64,000 nucleotides of DNA from Bacteroidales bacterium (lineage in GTDB: Bacteria > Bacteroidota > Bacteroidia > Bacteroidales > UBA932), in assembly GCA_017429475.1 (NCBI GenBank), contig JAFROX010000010.1, positions 116,944 to 180,943 on the forward strand, read 5' to 3'. Both the position numbers and the translations under genes were made by a program. The notes under the pieces are model-generated. The model ran no database searches, was not told where the DNA came from, and was given only the letters and a program-made list of their open reading frames with translations. This document shows positions 16,109-25,224 of this stretch, one piece after another; within the stretch, counting starts at the first letter, position 1, and every line of letters starts with the position of its first letter.

Positions 16109-19100
16109 ATGAAGAAGTTCCTCCTTTCTGCAGTCGCCATTCTGGCCATAACTTCAATGGCATCGGCCGACAACATCAGATTCGCATCCCATCCTTCCCT
16201 ATCCCCCGATGGCACCAAAATCTATTTCAGCTACGACGGAGACATCTATTCGGTCCCCGCAGCCGGCGGACAGGCCACGGCAGTGATCACAATGCCCGGC
16301 GTCCAGGACTCCCCGCTGGTGTCCCCCGACGGCAAGTGGCTGGCATTCAGCTCCGACATCCAGGGTAACAACGATGTTTACATAGTGCCGGTGGCAGGCG
16401 GACAGGCCATCCAGCTGACATTCCACGAAGCCCCCGACGTTCCGGTGTCGTGGTCAGCCAAGTCCGACTGGATCTATTTCGAATCCACGAGAGGCAGCGC
16501 CCGCAAGACCACCTACAAAGTGGCAGTGAAAGGCGGAACACCCCAGCTGATGTTCGACGGCTACTTCAATACCATAGTGAATATGGTAGAGAATCCCAAG
16601 ACAGGAGAATTCCTCTTCAACGAGTCAATGGAAAGCATCAGCTTCCCTACCCGAAAACGCTACGTCGGCGACCACAACCCCAACATCAAGAGCTGGATCC
16701 CTTCAAGCAAGACATACACTGAGCTGACAGACTACATCGGCAAGGACCAGTGGCCTATGGCCGACAAGAACGGCAACATCTACTATGTCAGCGACGAACT
16801 CAACAAAGAATCCAACATAGTCAAATATGTGAAAGGCGGCAAGCCCCAGCAGCTCACGACGTTCGACAAGTCAGTCCAGTATCCTTCCCTTGCCTTTGAC
16901 GGAACAGCTATGGTCTTCCTCAAGGACTATGAGATCAACGTACTGGAACCCGCCAGCGGCAAAGTGACAGTTCCTCAGATTGCAGTGGCCTCAGGCAGCG
17001 TGGAAGTGCGCCGCTCGTTCGCAGGCCAGACTCCCAATGCAGCCGACGTCTCACCCGACGGCAAGAAGTTCGCATTCGTCATCCGCGGCGGCATCTACAT
17101 CTCCGACACCAAGGGCAAGTTCCTGCAGAAACTCGAAACCCCCTCTGACGAACGCGTGATGGACGTAGCCTGGGCAGACGACAGCAAGACCCTCTACTAC
17201 ATCAGGACAACAAAAGGCTGGACAGACCTCTACAAGATCGCAGCCGACGGCAGCGCCGCAGAGTCTCCGGTGTTCCTTTCACAGAACAATGTCACCAGCC
17301 TCGCCATAAACCACAAGCGCGATATGATTGCCTTCATCGACGGCAGCCACTCAGTGATGCTCCACAACATCAAGGCCGGCACCACATCCAAGGTGGCCGA
17401 TGCCGAGTTCTGGTCATTCGAGGGCTATGACATCACCTTCTCGTTCGACGACAAGTGGCTTGCCTTCGACGGTATGTATATGTTCGAGCCCGACATCTTC
17501 GTGCTCAACCTCAATGAGGGCAACCTCAGGAACCTCACCCATTCAGCATCAGTGGAGCAGCAGCCGCTGTTCTCGCCCGACGGCAAGTATATGTACCTAC
17601 TCGGCAATCCGACCTCAAGCTCATTCCCGAGAGGCGCCAGGAACTACCTGTTCAAACTTCCGCTGCGCAAGTACGACACCCCCTTCAAGTCAGAGAACGT
17701 CGACAACCTCTTCAAGGACAGCAAGAACGCTCCCAAGAAAGATTCAACCGTAGTAATCGACTTCGACAAGCTCCACGAGAGGATGACAAGAGTCGCTACC
17801 GACGGATTCCAGACCAACACATACATCTACAACGTCAAGGAGAAATCCTATCTGCTCTACCGCACTATGGGCGGAACCACCAACGGCGTGTTCAGCCTCG
17901 AGATTTCAGACCCTGAAGCAAAACCCAAGCAGATCAAGGAATTCAACGGAGGCACCTACTTCAACAGCAAGGACGCCCTCTACTGCCTTGGCCAGGGTTC
18001 AGTCTACAAAGTTGACCCTGCTGCCGGAACAGCAGCCAAGACCGAGATAAAGAAAGACGTGGAAGTAGTGCTCGGCGACGAGTTCAGCGAGATGTTCTAC
18101 GAGACCTGGGGCGTCCTGGAGCAAAACTACTATGACGTCAATTTCCACGGAGCAGACTGGATTGCAGTCCGCGACTACTACGCTTCCCTCCTGCCCTATG
18201 TCCGCACCCGCGCGAACCTCCGCACCCTGCTCGCAGACCTTCTGGGAGAACTCAACTCATCCCACCTCGGATTCACTTCGACTGGAACTGAAGAAAAGCA
18301 GGAGACCAGGATCCGCACCTACGCCACCGGCATCATCTTCGACAACGCCTCTCCCTACAAGGTAGCCGAAATCCTCCCCGACTCCCCTGCAGACAAGCAG
18401 GAAATCGACATCCGCAAGGGTGACGAACTCGTTGCAGTGAATGGAAAGAAGGTCGACAAGAATGCCAACCGCGAGAAATATTTCTCAGGAGCCGTGGAGA
18501 CAGACGAACTCAAGCTCACCTTCAAGCGCGACGGCAAGGAGTTCGACACAAAAGTCCACACATCCACCTTCTCAGCCATCAAGACCCTCCAGTACAAGGA
18601 GTGGGAAGAGCAGCGCGCCGCTATTGTGAAACAGAAAACCGGCGACAAGGTCGGCTACATCCATATGCGCGCAATGGGCGACGAGGATCTCAACAGCTTC
18701 CTTCTCAAGATGCACACCGAAGTGTATGACAAGGATGCCCTGATACTCGACCTTCGCTACAATAACGGAGGAAACGTCCACAAGGAAGTCATCGACTTCC
18801 TGCGCGGACAGGGCCACTTCGAGTGGGCATACCGCGATTTTCCGAGAAACACCCATCCTAATGTGGCGCCTGGAGACAAACCCATCGTAGTGCTTGTCAA
18901 CGAGCACAGCCTCTCCGACGCGGAGGTGACTTCGAACGGTATCAAGACCCTCGGCATCGCCAAACTCGTGGGCACCGAGACCTACCGCTGGATCATCTTC
19001 ACGTCTTCAGTCCGCCTGCTCGACGGCTCTACCTGCCGTATGCCTTCGTGGGGCTGCTACAGCGTCATCGACGGCTCCGACCTTGAGAACACCGGCGTCA

Positions 19101-19201
19101 AGCCAGACATCTACGTGAAGAACACCTTCAAGGACCGTCTCGAAGGCAAGGATCCCCAGCTCGACGCTGCAATTGCAGAAGTTCTGAAAGAAATGAAATA
19201 G
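16109..19201 (+). CDS. Tricorn-type S41 protease
   Basis: 1030 residues with signal peptide (ending SMASA). N-terminal WD40/PD40-type propeller repeats (ASHPSLSPDGTKIYFSYDG, PLVSPDGKWLAFSSD and similar) cover about residues 25-530. A tricorn core helical domain (about 640-720) leads into a PDZ domain (about 730-820) and an S41 peptidase domain. The NEHSLSDAE motif places the likely nucleophile at Ser936, and LDLRYNNGG is the S41 block. It probably degrades peptides in the periplasm. A 26-codon reading frame sits 7 bases upstream and a UbiA gene 9 bases downstream. Confidence 0.9.
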   Translation: MKKFLLSAVAILAITSMASADNIRFASHPSLSPDGTKIYFSYDGDIYSVPAAGGQATAVITMPGVQDSPLVSPDGKWLAFSSDIQGNNDVYIVPVAGGQAIQLTFHEAPDVPVSWSAKSDWIYFESTRGSARKTTYKVAVKGGTPQLMFDGYFNTIVNMVENPKTGEFLFNESMESISFPTRKRYVGDHNPNIKSWIPSSKTYTELTDYIGKDQWPMADKNGNIYYVSDELNKESNIVKYVKGGKPQQLTTFDKSVQYPSLAFDGTAMVFLKDYEINVLEPASGKVTVPQIAVASGSVEVRRSFAGQTPNAADVSPDGKKFAFVIRGGIYISDTKGKFLQKLETPSDERVMDVAWADDSKTLYYIRTTKGWTDLYKIAADGSAAESPVFLSQNNVTSLAINHKRDMIAFIDGSHSVMLHNIKAGTTSKVADAEFWSFEGYDITFSFDDKWLAFDGMYMFEPDIFVLNLNEGNLRNLTHSASVEQQPLFSPDGKYMYLLGNPTSSSFPRGARNYLFKLPLRKYDTPFKSENVDNLFKDSKNAPKKDSTVVIDFDKLHERMTRVATDGFQTNTYIYNVKEKSYLLYRTMGGTTNGVFSLEISDPEAKPKQIKEFNGGTYFNSKDALYCLGQGSVYKVDPAAGTAAKTEIKKDVEVVLGDEFSEMFYETWGVLEQNYYDVNFHGADWIAVRDYYASLLPYVRTRANLRTLLADLLGELNSSHLGFTSTGTEEKQETRIRTYATGIIFDNASPYKVAEILPDSPADKQEIDIRKGDELVAVNGKKVDKNANREKYFSGAVETDELKLTFKRDGKEFDTKVHTSTFSAIKTLQYKEWEEQRAAIVKQKTGDKVGYIHMRAMGDEDLNSFLLKMHTEVYDKDALILDLRYNNGGNVHKEVIDFLRGQGHFEWAYRDFPRNTHPNVAPGDKPIVVLVNEHSLSDAEVTSNGIKTLGIAKLVGTETYRWIIFTSSVRLLDGSTCRMPSWGCYSVIDGSDLENTGVKPDIYVKNTFKDRLEGKDPQLDAAIAEVLKEMK

Positions 19202-19210
19202 CATCCTGAT

Positions 19211-20245
19211 ATGAACCTGATCAAAAAATGGCTGTACAACAGCCGCTCGTTTGCAGCCCCGCAGAACCTTATGCCAAGCATCTTGACAGTCGTCATGGCG
19301 CTTGGCGTCAGCGGTTTCAACATATTTCTCGGCCTTCTGGCAGTGCTCTGCGTGTGCCTCGTGCACCTGGGCGGCAACCTGCTCGACGACTATTTCGACT
19401 ACCAGGACGAACTGCTTGAATACCGCCTCGGCCTGAGGGAACAGGGAGAGCAGGCGTTCACCGACAAATATCCCTACCTGAAAGACGGATCCACCACCGT
19501 TAAACAGTTGAAGAGGGCGATCGCCGTGTTCTTCGGCCTAGCAATCCTGGGTGGCCTTGTCATCTTCATAGCTCGCGACTTCGACTGGAAACTGCTCATC
19601 ATAGCAGGCATCGCAGCCATCCTCTGCTACTTCTACTCAGCTCCCCCGTTGAAACTCGGTTTCCACGGCCTCGGCGAGCTGGCCATCGGCATCTGCTTCG
19701 GCCCCTGCCTGGTCTGCGGAGTCTATGAGTCGGCCTGCGGCGCACTCTACACACCTGAAACCGGTTTTGCCTGGCACATCCTTGCACTTGGAATCGCCAT
19801 CGGAATGTTCGTGACCAATATCCTCTACACCCACTCCTTCGTGGAGCGCCACGTCGACGATGTCTCACACAAGAAAACATTGGCAGTACTGCTGAAGACC
19901 GACAAGGCCGGCCTTACCGCATACGCCATATTCCTCTTCGTGCCCTTCATCCTCGTAGTGGTATGCGCCATCCTCGGCTACATCCATCCCGCTTACTGCC
20001 TCGTGCTGCTGATGCTGCCGCAGGCCTGCTGGGTGATGTGGTCTATGGTGATGTTTGCCAAGAAGGTGGAAGTGCCCACTGAACATCCGCACAAATGGCT
20101 TGGCCCGATGGACAACTGGGACAAGGTGGAGCCTGAAAACCGCTACTACCTGATGCGCTGGTTCGCAATGCGCAACGTCAATACCGGCTTCTGCCTGATA
20201 ATGATGGCCGTCAAGATAGTACTCTACATAATCAGCATATGCTAG
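19211..20245 (+). CDS. UbiA-family prenyltransferase
   Basis: 344 residues with 8-9 predicted membrane helices. The first Asp-rich motif is NLLDDYFDYQD (about residues 58-68), and HVDDVSHKK (about 217-225) stands where the second motif lies; KDGSTT (about 92-97) is a further family feature. UbiA enzymes transfer polyprenyl groups to aromatic acceptors; MenA (menaquinone) is the closest well-known type. The coupled radical SAM gene overlaps its end by 7 bases, and no other men genes are nearby, so a role in a different lipid or quinone-like product is possible. Confidence 0.8.
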   Translation: MNLIKKWLYNSRSFAAPQNLMPSILTVVMALGVSGFNIFLGLLAVLCVCLVHLGGNLLDDYFDYQDELLEYRLGLREQGEQAFTDKYPYLKDGSTTVKQLKRAIAVFFGLAILGGLVIFIARDFDWKLLIIAGIAAILCYFYSAPPLKLGFHGLGELAIGICFGPCLVCGVYESACGALYTPETGFAWHILALGIAIGMFVTNILYTHSFVERHVDDVSHKKTLAVLLKTDKAGLTAYAIFLFVPFILVVVCAILGYIHPAYCLVLLMLPQACWVMWSMVMFAKKVEVPTEHPHKWLGPMDNWDKVEPENRYYLMRWFAMRNVNTGFCLIMMAVKIVLYIISIC

Positions 20246-21177
20246 GGCAGCTGCCGTATCTCGGCTGGTGGTACATCCGGGCCCTGCTCGGCAGGAAGGC
20301 CCCCCTGCAGTCCGTGATCTTCATCCTGGACCGTTGCAACCTGCGCTGCAAGCACTGCTCGGTCTACGAACTAAGCAATCCTCGCAGCAAGACGCTGGAG
20401 CAGATCCGCTCCGAACTGGAATACTGCTACAATGCCGGAAGCCGCTACGTCGACTTCGAGGGAGGCGAGCTCTATCTTTGGCGGGATGGCGACAAGACCA
20501 TCGACGACGTGATTGACGCCGCACACGAAACAGGCTTCTGGAGCGTCACGATAACCACGAACGCACAACTACCTTTCGCAGGCAGCCACGCCGACCAGGT
20601 CTGGGTGTCGATGGACGGCATCGGAGAATACCACGACGAGATACGCGGCAAGGGAGCCTTTGCAAGGCTCGAGAAGAATGTCGCAGACTTCAAGAGCAGC
20701 AAGCCCTACGGCAAGACACTGCCCCCCGTCTGCGTAAATATGGTCATAAACTGTCTCAACGAGAGCAACGTCGAGGCTGCGCTGGACTATGTGAAAGCAA
20801 GCCCTTATATAGACAACATCTCCATCAACTTCCACACCCCGTTCAAGGAGACCGAAGGTCTTTTCCTCGACCCTGCCCGACGCAACGAGATCATTGACCT
20901 GCTGATCGAGCGCAAGCGTGCCGGTTATCCCATTATGAATACCGTCCCGGGCTTGAAGGCTATGAGAATGAAGGACGACCGCACGGTATGCACCGACAAG
21001 CGCTGCTGGGTAACCAACTTCATCTTCTCCGACGGCAGCCGCAGCCCGAAATGCATGGGCTACACCCACGGCGTGTGCGACCGCTGCGGATTCTCGATGG
21101 GCGGAGAGATGTGCAGCCTGTTTAAATTAAGCCCCGCCACGATTGCGGCAGGGCTTAAACTTAGAAGGCGTATTTAA
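20239..21177 (+). CDS. Radical SAM protein with C-terminal cysteine cluster
   Basis: 312 residues. CNLRCKHC (Cys33, Cys37, Cys40) is the CxxxCxxC site for the S-adenosylmethionine iron-sulfur cluster, and FEGGELYLW is the GGE motif. Near the C-terminus CTDKRC, KCMGY, CDRCGF and the last cysteine in GGEMC look like a SPASM/twitch-type auxiliary cluster. The start overlaps the UbiA gene by 7 bases, so the two are translationally coupled and probably act on the same membrane-associated product; the first 20 residues are amphipathic/hydrophobic. The substrate is unknown. The last 15 codons overlap a hairpin. Confidence 0.8.
   Translation: MLGQLPYLGWWYIRALLGRKAPLQSVIFILDRCNLRCKHCSVYELSNPRSKTLEQIRSELEYCYNAGSRYVDFEGGELYLWRDGDKTIDDVIDAAHETGFWSVTITTNAQLPFAGSHADQVWVSMDGIGEYHDEIRGKGAFARLEKNVADFKSSKPYGKTLPPVCVNMVINCLNESNVEAALDYVKASPYIDNISINFHTPFKETEGLFLDPARRNEIIDLLIERKRAGYPIMNTVPGLKAMRMKDDRTVCTDKRCWVTNFIFSDGSRSPKCMGYTHGVCDRCGFSMGGEMCSLFKLSPATIAAGLKLRRRI
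21121..21162. terminator. Hairpin at the convergent ends of radical SAM and GH43 genes
   Basis: TTAAGCCCCGCC (21127-21138) pairs with GGCAGGGCTTAA (21147-21158) with one mismatch, flanked by AT-rich sequence on both sides. It lies inside the last codons of the radical SAM gene and 25 bases past the stop of the convergent GH43 gene, so it may stop transcription from both sides. Confidence 0.5.
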
Positions 21178-21186
21178 AGATGCCCA

Positions 21187-22623
21187 TCAGTGCATCTTGA
21201 GATCCCACTTTGAATTGTCGTTGTTGAAATCGAACTTGGCAAGGGTCGGAGTGCTGTCGCCTACTGAATAGAGGCAGAGCTTGGCATCCGTGCCGGGGAT
21301 TGCCTTGGGCATAATGCGGTAAGTACCGTCGGTGAGCTGTTCGATTCTCCAGAGCTGTTCGTCAGCACCGGTGAAGGCAGGAACGGTCACGACCTCACAA
21401 CCTTCAGCTGCAGCCAGGGCGCGGTCGGTACCTTCGATAACGATCTTGTAATACGGACCTCCGAGATATCCGCCGGCCTCAGGAACGGCCTCGATAGTCC
21501 ATTTCTGGTGAGGACGTGCCATATAGTCGTTGGCGCGTACGGGAATTACACCCTCGGGCCAGGTGCGGACCACATCCACAAGCCTCTGGTTCTTCAGGGG
21601 TGCTGGTGCGGCAGCAGGAGCGCCGAAACCGCGCATTCCGCCGGCAGCGCGTACGAAGTCCACGGTAAGTTCAAGAGCATATCCACGACGGCGTGACAGG
21701 ATCTTGTAGTTGCCGTCCTTTACAATCTCGCCAGCCTCAGGCCAACCGTCGCGCCAGATAATCGGGCGGATGGCAAGCACGCTGCGGCCGCCGCGGTCGA
21801 GGTCTCCCTCCCAGTGGAAGGACATCTTCTCGACGCCTTCCTCCTCGATGTAACGTCCGAAGTGACCTGCGCCGAACTGACGTTCGTCAGCTGCGATGAC
21901 CATCTTGCCGCCGCCTCTCATCATATCACGGCCGACATTGTCGATGAACGGACCGTAAGGATTGCGTGAACGTCCAACTACGATGTTATATGTAGAGTTG
22001 ACACCGTCGCAGCAGGTTCCGTGGGTACCGAGAAGATAATACCAGCCGTCACGATAGATCATTACAGATGCTTCGCAGTCGATGGCCACATCGACGGGCT
22101 GGTTGCCTGCAAGACGTGCACCGGTCCTGGGATCGAGCTCTACCATACGAATGTTGCCGAAATAAGTACCATAGGTGCAGAACAGACGGCCGTTGTCATC
22201 CATCAGCAGTCCGATGTCGATGGCGTCGCAGTCCTCGTCGATAAGTGAGTTGGCCACTTCAATCGGTTCGGTATATGCGAAGTTCAGGGAATCTGTCGGG
22301 TCGAGAGTCTTGTTCCACATAGTCACGATACGGCCTGCGTGTCCGCCGCCAAGTCCACCGCCTGTGGTGCTGTAGCCCACGAGATAGCGGTCACCGATCT
22401 TGATGGCGTCAGGTGCCGCTCCACCGCCGGGACGGACGGCACCGCCTTCCCATACCCATCCGTCAGATGAGATGAGGCCACCGCCGCCGGTTCCGAATGT
22501 GTAATACTTGCCGTCGCATTCCTGGATGGTTGACGGGTCGTGAATGAAGGGGGCTCCAACCTGGGCAGCTGCTGCCAGAGAGATTGAAGCGCATATCAGT
22601 GTAAGCAGTATATTCTTTTTCAT
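21187..22623 (-). CDS. GH43-type glycoside hydrolase with C-terminal ricin-like beta-trefoil
   Basis: 478 residues with signal peptide (ISLAAAAQ). The five-bladed propeller covers about 25-315: FIHDPSTIQ carries the general-base Asp, CDAIDIGLLMDDNG the middle acid and CEASVMIYRDGWYYL the Glu region. Residues about 330-478 (HQKWTIEAV, EQLWRIEQLTDGTYRI) are QxW-type repeats of a ricin-like carbohydrate-binding trefoil. Likely an arabinan- or xylan-acting exo or endo enzyme. A Gly/Ala/Pro insertion (about 332-345, GFGAPAAAPAPL) separates the domains. It is co-transcribed with the upstream beta-sandwich gene (3-base gap). Confidence 0.84.
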   Translation of the reverse strand: MKKNILLTLICASISLAAAAQVGAPFIHDPSTIQECDGKYYTFGTGGGGLISSDGWVWEGGAVRPGGGAAPDAIKIGDRYLVGYSTTGGGLGGGHAGRIVTMWNKTLDPTDSLNFAYTEPIEVANSLIDEDCDAIDIGLLMDDNGRLFCTYGTYFGNIRMVELDPRTGARLAGNQPVDVAIDCEASVMIYRDGWYYLLGTHGTCCDGVNSTYNIVVGRSRNPYGPFIDNVGRDMMRGGGKMVIAADERQFGAGHFGRYIEEEGVEKMSFHWEGDLDRGGRSVLAIRPIIWRDGWPEAGEIVKDGNYKILSRRRGYALELTVDFVRAAGGMRGFGAPAAAPAPLKNQRLVDVVRTWPEGVIPVRANDYMARPHQKWTIEAVPEAGGYLGGPYYKIVIEGTDRALAAAEGCEVVTVPAFTGADEQLWRIEQLTDGTYRIMPKAIPGTDAKLCLYSVGDSTPTLAKFDFNNDNSKWDLKMH

Positions 22624-22626
22624 GGC

Positions 22627-23412
22627 TTATTTCGTAGTGAGGGTGATATTTCTGACAGGATTGCCTGCCTCATCAATGAAGCGTGCGCAAAAATCGCTCA
22701 TACCGGGACCGTTGATGACGGCGCCCCAGATGACGTTGCGGCCTTTCTTGAGGGTAAGACGCTGCGATGTGCAGTCGTCCATCACCATACGGCGGTCACC
22801 GGAAAGGATGACGGCCTCTTCACCGTTTACCCACCACATTGAGGCTGAGTTGGAACCGACGGCGAGACGCACGTTCGGAATGTCCTCTTCGCAGTTGACA
22901 ACCGTAGCAGCCCAGAAAATAACGCCATAGCGGTCTTCAGTAAGGTTGGTGGCAAAGCGGAACAGCTTGACGTTGAAACGCTTGCTGTCGAAGGCGCGCC
23001 ACTGGAGCTGCACCTGCTTCTGCTCATACTGGGGAGGTCCTGCCTGCATCCTGGGACGCCCGGCTTCAAGGTTTACAGGGGGCTGATATTCCACTGTCAC
23101 CTTCACTTTGGAACCTTCCTTAGGCAGGACACTGGAAAGCTGACCAGGGAAATACTGCACTCCGAAGACATCGCGGATGTAGCTGTCAGTGAAAACAGTG
23201 TTGGAACGGTTCGGTTTACTGATCGGTTCGAGAAGCAGCCAGCGGCCGAGGAATCCCTGGGCGTCAGGAATCGCATTGGGCGTGGTTGCCGGAACCATGT
23301 ACTTTTCGAGATCTGTCGATGAATCGGCATACACCTGTGCCCTGCCAGAAAAAGCCGGAACCAGGAGCATCAATGCCATCACGACACAAAAAGAACTGAT
23401 TGTGTTTTTCAT
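22627..23412 (-). CDS. Secreted beta-sandwich protein linked to GH43
   Basis: 261 residues with signal peptide (ending SGRAQ). The remainder looks like one beta-sandwich domain of the type found in acetyl-xylan-esterase-associated or PA14/CBM-like modules (ASMWWVNGEEAV, TLKKGRNVIWGAVINGPG). No catalytic residues were identified. A Gly/Arg/Pro/Gln-rich stretch (EAGRPRMQAGPPQYEQKQ) interrupts it near residue 125. It is the first gene of a two-gene run with the GH43 gene, and a 40-bp palindrome lies ahead of it. A carbohydrate-binding role is inferred from this context. Confidence 0.6.
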   Translation of the reverse strand: MKNTISSFCVVMALMLLVPAFSGRAQVYADSSTDLEKYMVPATTPNAIPDAQGFLGRWLLLEPISKPNRSNTVFTDSYIRDVFGVQYFPGQLSSVLPKEGSKVKVTVEYQPPVNLEAGRPRMQAGPPQYEQKQVQLQWRAFDSKRFNVKLFRFATNLTEDRYGVIFWAATVVNCEEDIPNVRLAVGSNSASMWWVNGEEAVILSGDRRMVMDDCTSQRLTLKKGRNVIWGAVINGPGMSDFCARFIDEAGNPVRNITLTTK

Positions 23413-23442
23413 AGTTTTAAGTTAGAATAGTACGTATAAATA

Positions 23443-23482
23443 CAATATTACGCATTTTTGACTACAAAAACACGTAATATTG
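23443..23482. promoter_or_regulatory. 40-bp near-perfect palindrome ahead of the GH43 gene pair
   Basis: CAATATTACG (23443-23452) and CGTAATATTG (23473-23482) are perfect inverted copies, and inside them TTTTTG and CAAAAA are also inverted, around a 4-base centre. AT-rich and not followed by a clear U-tract, it looks more like an operator than a terminator. It lies 31 bases upstream of the start at 23412. Confidence 0.5.
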
Positions 23483-23505
23483 CCAATTTCGTAAAGGAAG
23501 AATGC

Positions 23506-24732
23506 CTAATTCTTCTTTCCCTTGAATGTATAGCCTGTCTTTTCGACAGCTGCGCGAATGGCTTCTTCAGATGCTGAGCCTTTGACAGTTAGTTTATTGG
23601 CGGAAGCGCTTGCTTTTGCTGACTCTACGCCGGGGACACTCTCCACGGCGCGGACTACTGCTGCCTCGCAGTGGCTGCAGTGCATATCCTCCACAGTATA
23701 AACGGTCGTATCCGGATCGGCAGCCTTTCGGTTGAATCTTTCAAATAACTTCATAATTAGTGCGAATAATAACAGAATTGTCAGTATCGAAGCACAGACA
23801 AGCTTGAAGAATGGCGGCAGAACAGCTTCTTCTGCGCAGCAGGCATCACCTGCCGCCATCGAAGGAATCCCGATTCCGAGGGCATTGACAAGCAGGCCGA
23901 AAAGGATGGAAAAGCAGACTATGGTGAGCAGGTATATCAGGGTGAAACGTTGTCCCATAGTCTTGCGCACGACCAGGATGGATGCCAGGTTCACTGCCGG
24001 ACCGGCCATCAGCATCACGAAGGCGGCACCGGGTGAAAGGCCCTTCATCACAAGGGCTGCAGCAACCGGAATGCTGCCTGTCGAACAGATGTACATCGGC
24101 ACAGCCACGGCCAGGATCACCAGCATCTGCAGCAGCGGCTGCTTTCCGAAAGTAAGGAAGAACTCGTCGGGAACGGCCACCTGGATAAGCGCGGCCACAA
24201 TCAAACCTATAAGCAGTCTTCCGCCGATGTCCTGCATCATCTCAAAATAAGCATACCTGAGGACACGCCAGAGACGGCTGCCAGTCTCATTGCTGCAACT
24301 GGCTGCCACGGCTGCATCGTTGTCATCTTCTTTCACAAAACGGCTGACCAGCAGTCCTCCGCAGACTCCAGTCACGAGGGCTGCTACAGGACGGACTATC
24401 GCAAAGCCGAGGCCCATAAGGGAGAAAGTGGCCAGTATCGAGTCGATGCCGGTCTGGGGAGTTGCGATAAGGAAGGAAGCGACGGCGCCTTTGGATGCCC
24501 TTTCATTCCTGAGGCCGACAGCCGTCGGTATCACTCCGCAGGAGCACAGGGGCAGCGGAATGCCCAGCAGTGCAGCATATAGCACTGCGAACTTGTTGTC
24601 TTTCGACAGATACTTCGAATAGAAGCCCTTCGGCACAAACACGTGAAGAATGCCTGCGATGAGAAAGCCCAGCAACAGATAGGGGCTCATCTCGCAGACA
24701 ACATTCAGAAGTGACAACAGAAAGGCTCGCAT
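23506..24732 (-). CDS. SO_0444-type metal efflux permease with C-terminal HMA domain
   Basis: 408 residues: about 8-9 membrane helices of the YraQ/ArsP-like permease family (PLCSCGVIPTAVGLRNERASKGA and the mirrored repeat CSTGSIPVAAALVMKGLSPGAA), a cytosolic CC pair (ACCAEE) and a C-terminal HMA domain whose metal-binding MHCSHC is at residues 350-355. The family is linked to copper, zinc or arsenic handling; the HMA domain suggests a soft-metal cation. The gene stands alone; no metal-responsive regulator is adjacent. Confidence 0.85.
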   Translation of the reverse strand: MRAFLLSLLNVVCEMSPYLLLGFLIAGILHVFVPKGFYSKYLSKDNKFAVLYAALLGIPLPLCSCGVIPTAVGLRNERASKGAVASFLIATPQTGIDSILATFSLMGLGFAIVRPVAALVTGVCGGLLVSRFVKEDDNDAAVAASCSNETGSRLWRVLRYAYFEMMQDIGGRLLIGLIVAALIQVAVPDEFFLTFGKQPLLQMLVILAVAVPMYICSTGSIPVAAALVMKGLSPGAAFVMLMAGPAVNLASILVVRKTMGQRFTLIYLLTIVCFSILFGLLVNALGIGIPSMAAGDACCAEEAVLPPFFKLVCASILTILLLFALIMKLFERFNRKAADPDTTVYTVEDMHCSHCEAAVVRAVESVPGVESAKASASANKLTVKGSASEEAIRAAVEKTGYTFKGKKN

Positions 24733-24823
24733 CTTATATCTCTATATGGACAAAGATACGCTTTTTCGGCTGTACTTGTTCTACTGAATAATAGTGATAG
24801 ACTTTACGAATGCAAGCTTACAC

Positions 24824-25153
24824 TCATAGTTTACCCTGCATTTCTATGCGACGGGATTCATAATAGGAATGACGTCTGGGATTCTCGGGGAACCAGCCTC
24901 GTAGAACTCTTTTTTCCTGAAGGAACATTTCGTGAATGCCCCAGAGGCACGAGAACGCAAAACCGCCAATGATAGTCGAGGCGATATCGTTATTCACAAA
25001 CAGAGAAAGAGAACAAAAAGCCAGCCCTGCGACAAGCCATATCCACCAGCTCTGCTTTCCAAGATGATATTCCATTTTTATGACGGCCGGATGGCAGATG
25101 CCTATGCTGAAGAAAACGGCCGCTCCTACTATGATTCCACTTATATTCATCAT
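24824..25153 (-). CDS. DUF4491 family membrane protein
   Basis: 109 residues with three hydrophobic segments (ISGIIVGAAVFFSIGIC, WWIWLVAGLAFCSLSLFV, STIIGGFAFSCLWGI), then the conserved LQEKRVLRGWFPENPRR tail typical of DUF4491. The family is common in Bacteroidota and has no known function. The initiator could be either of the first two adjacent Met codons (25153 or 25150). Confidence 0.8.
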   Translation of the reverse strand: MMNISGIIVGAAVFFSIGICHPAVIKMEYHLGKQSWWIWLVAGLAFCSLSLFVNNDIASTIIGGFAFSCLWGIHEMFLQEKRVLRGWFPENPRRHSYYESRRIEMQGKL

Positions 25154-25224
25154 TCAAGCTTTACGACCGCAAAGTTCGGCAATGACCGCTTGAATCATTT
25201 GACTGAAATGGAACAAAATTAGGA

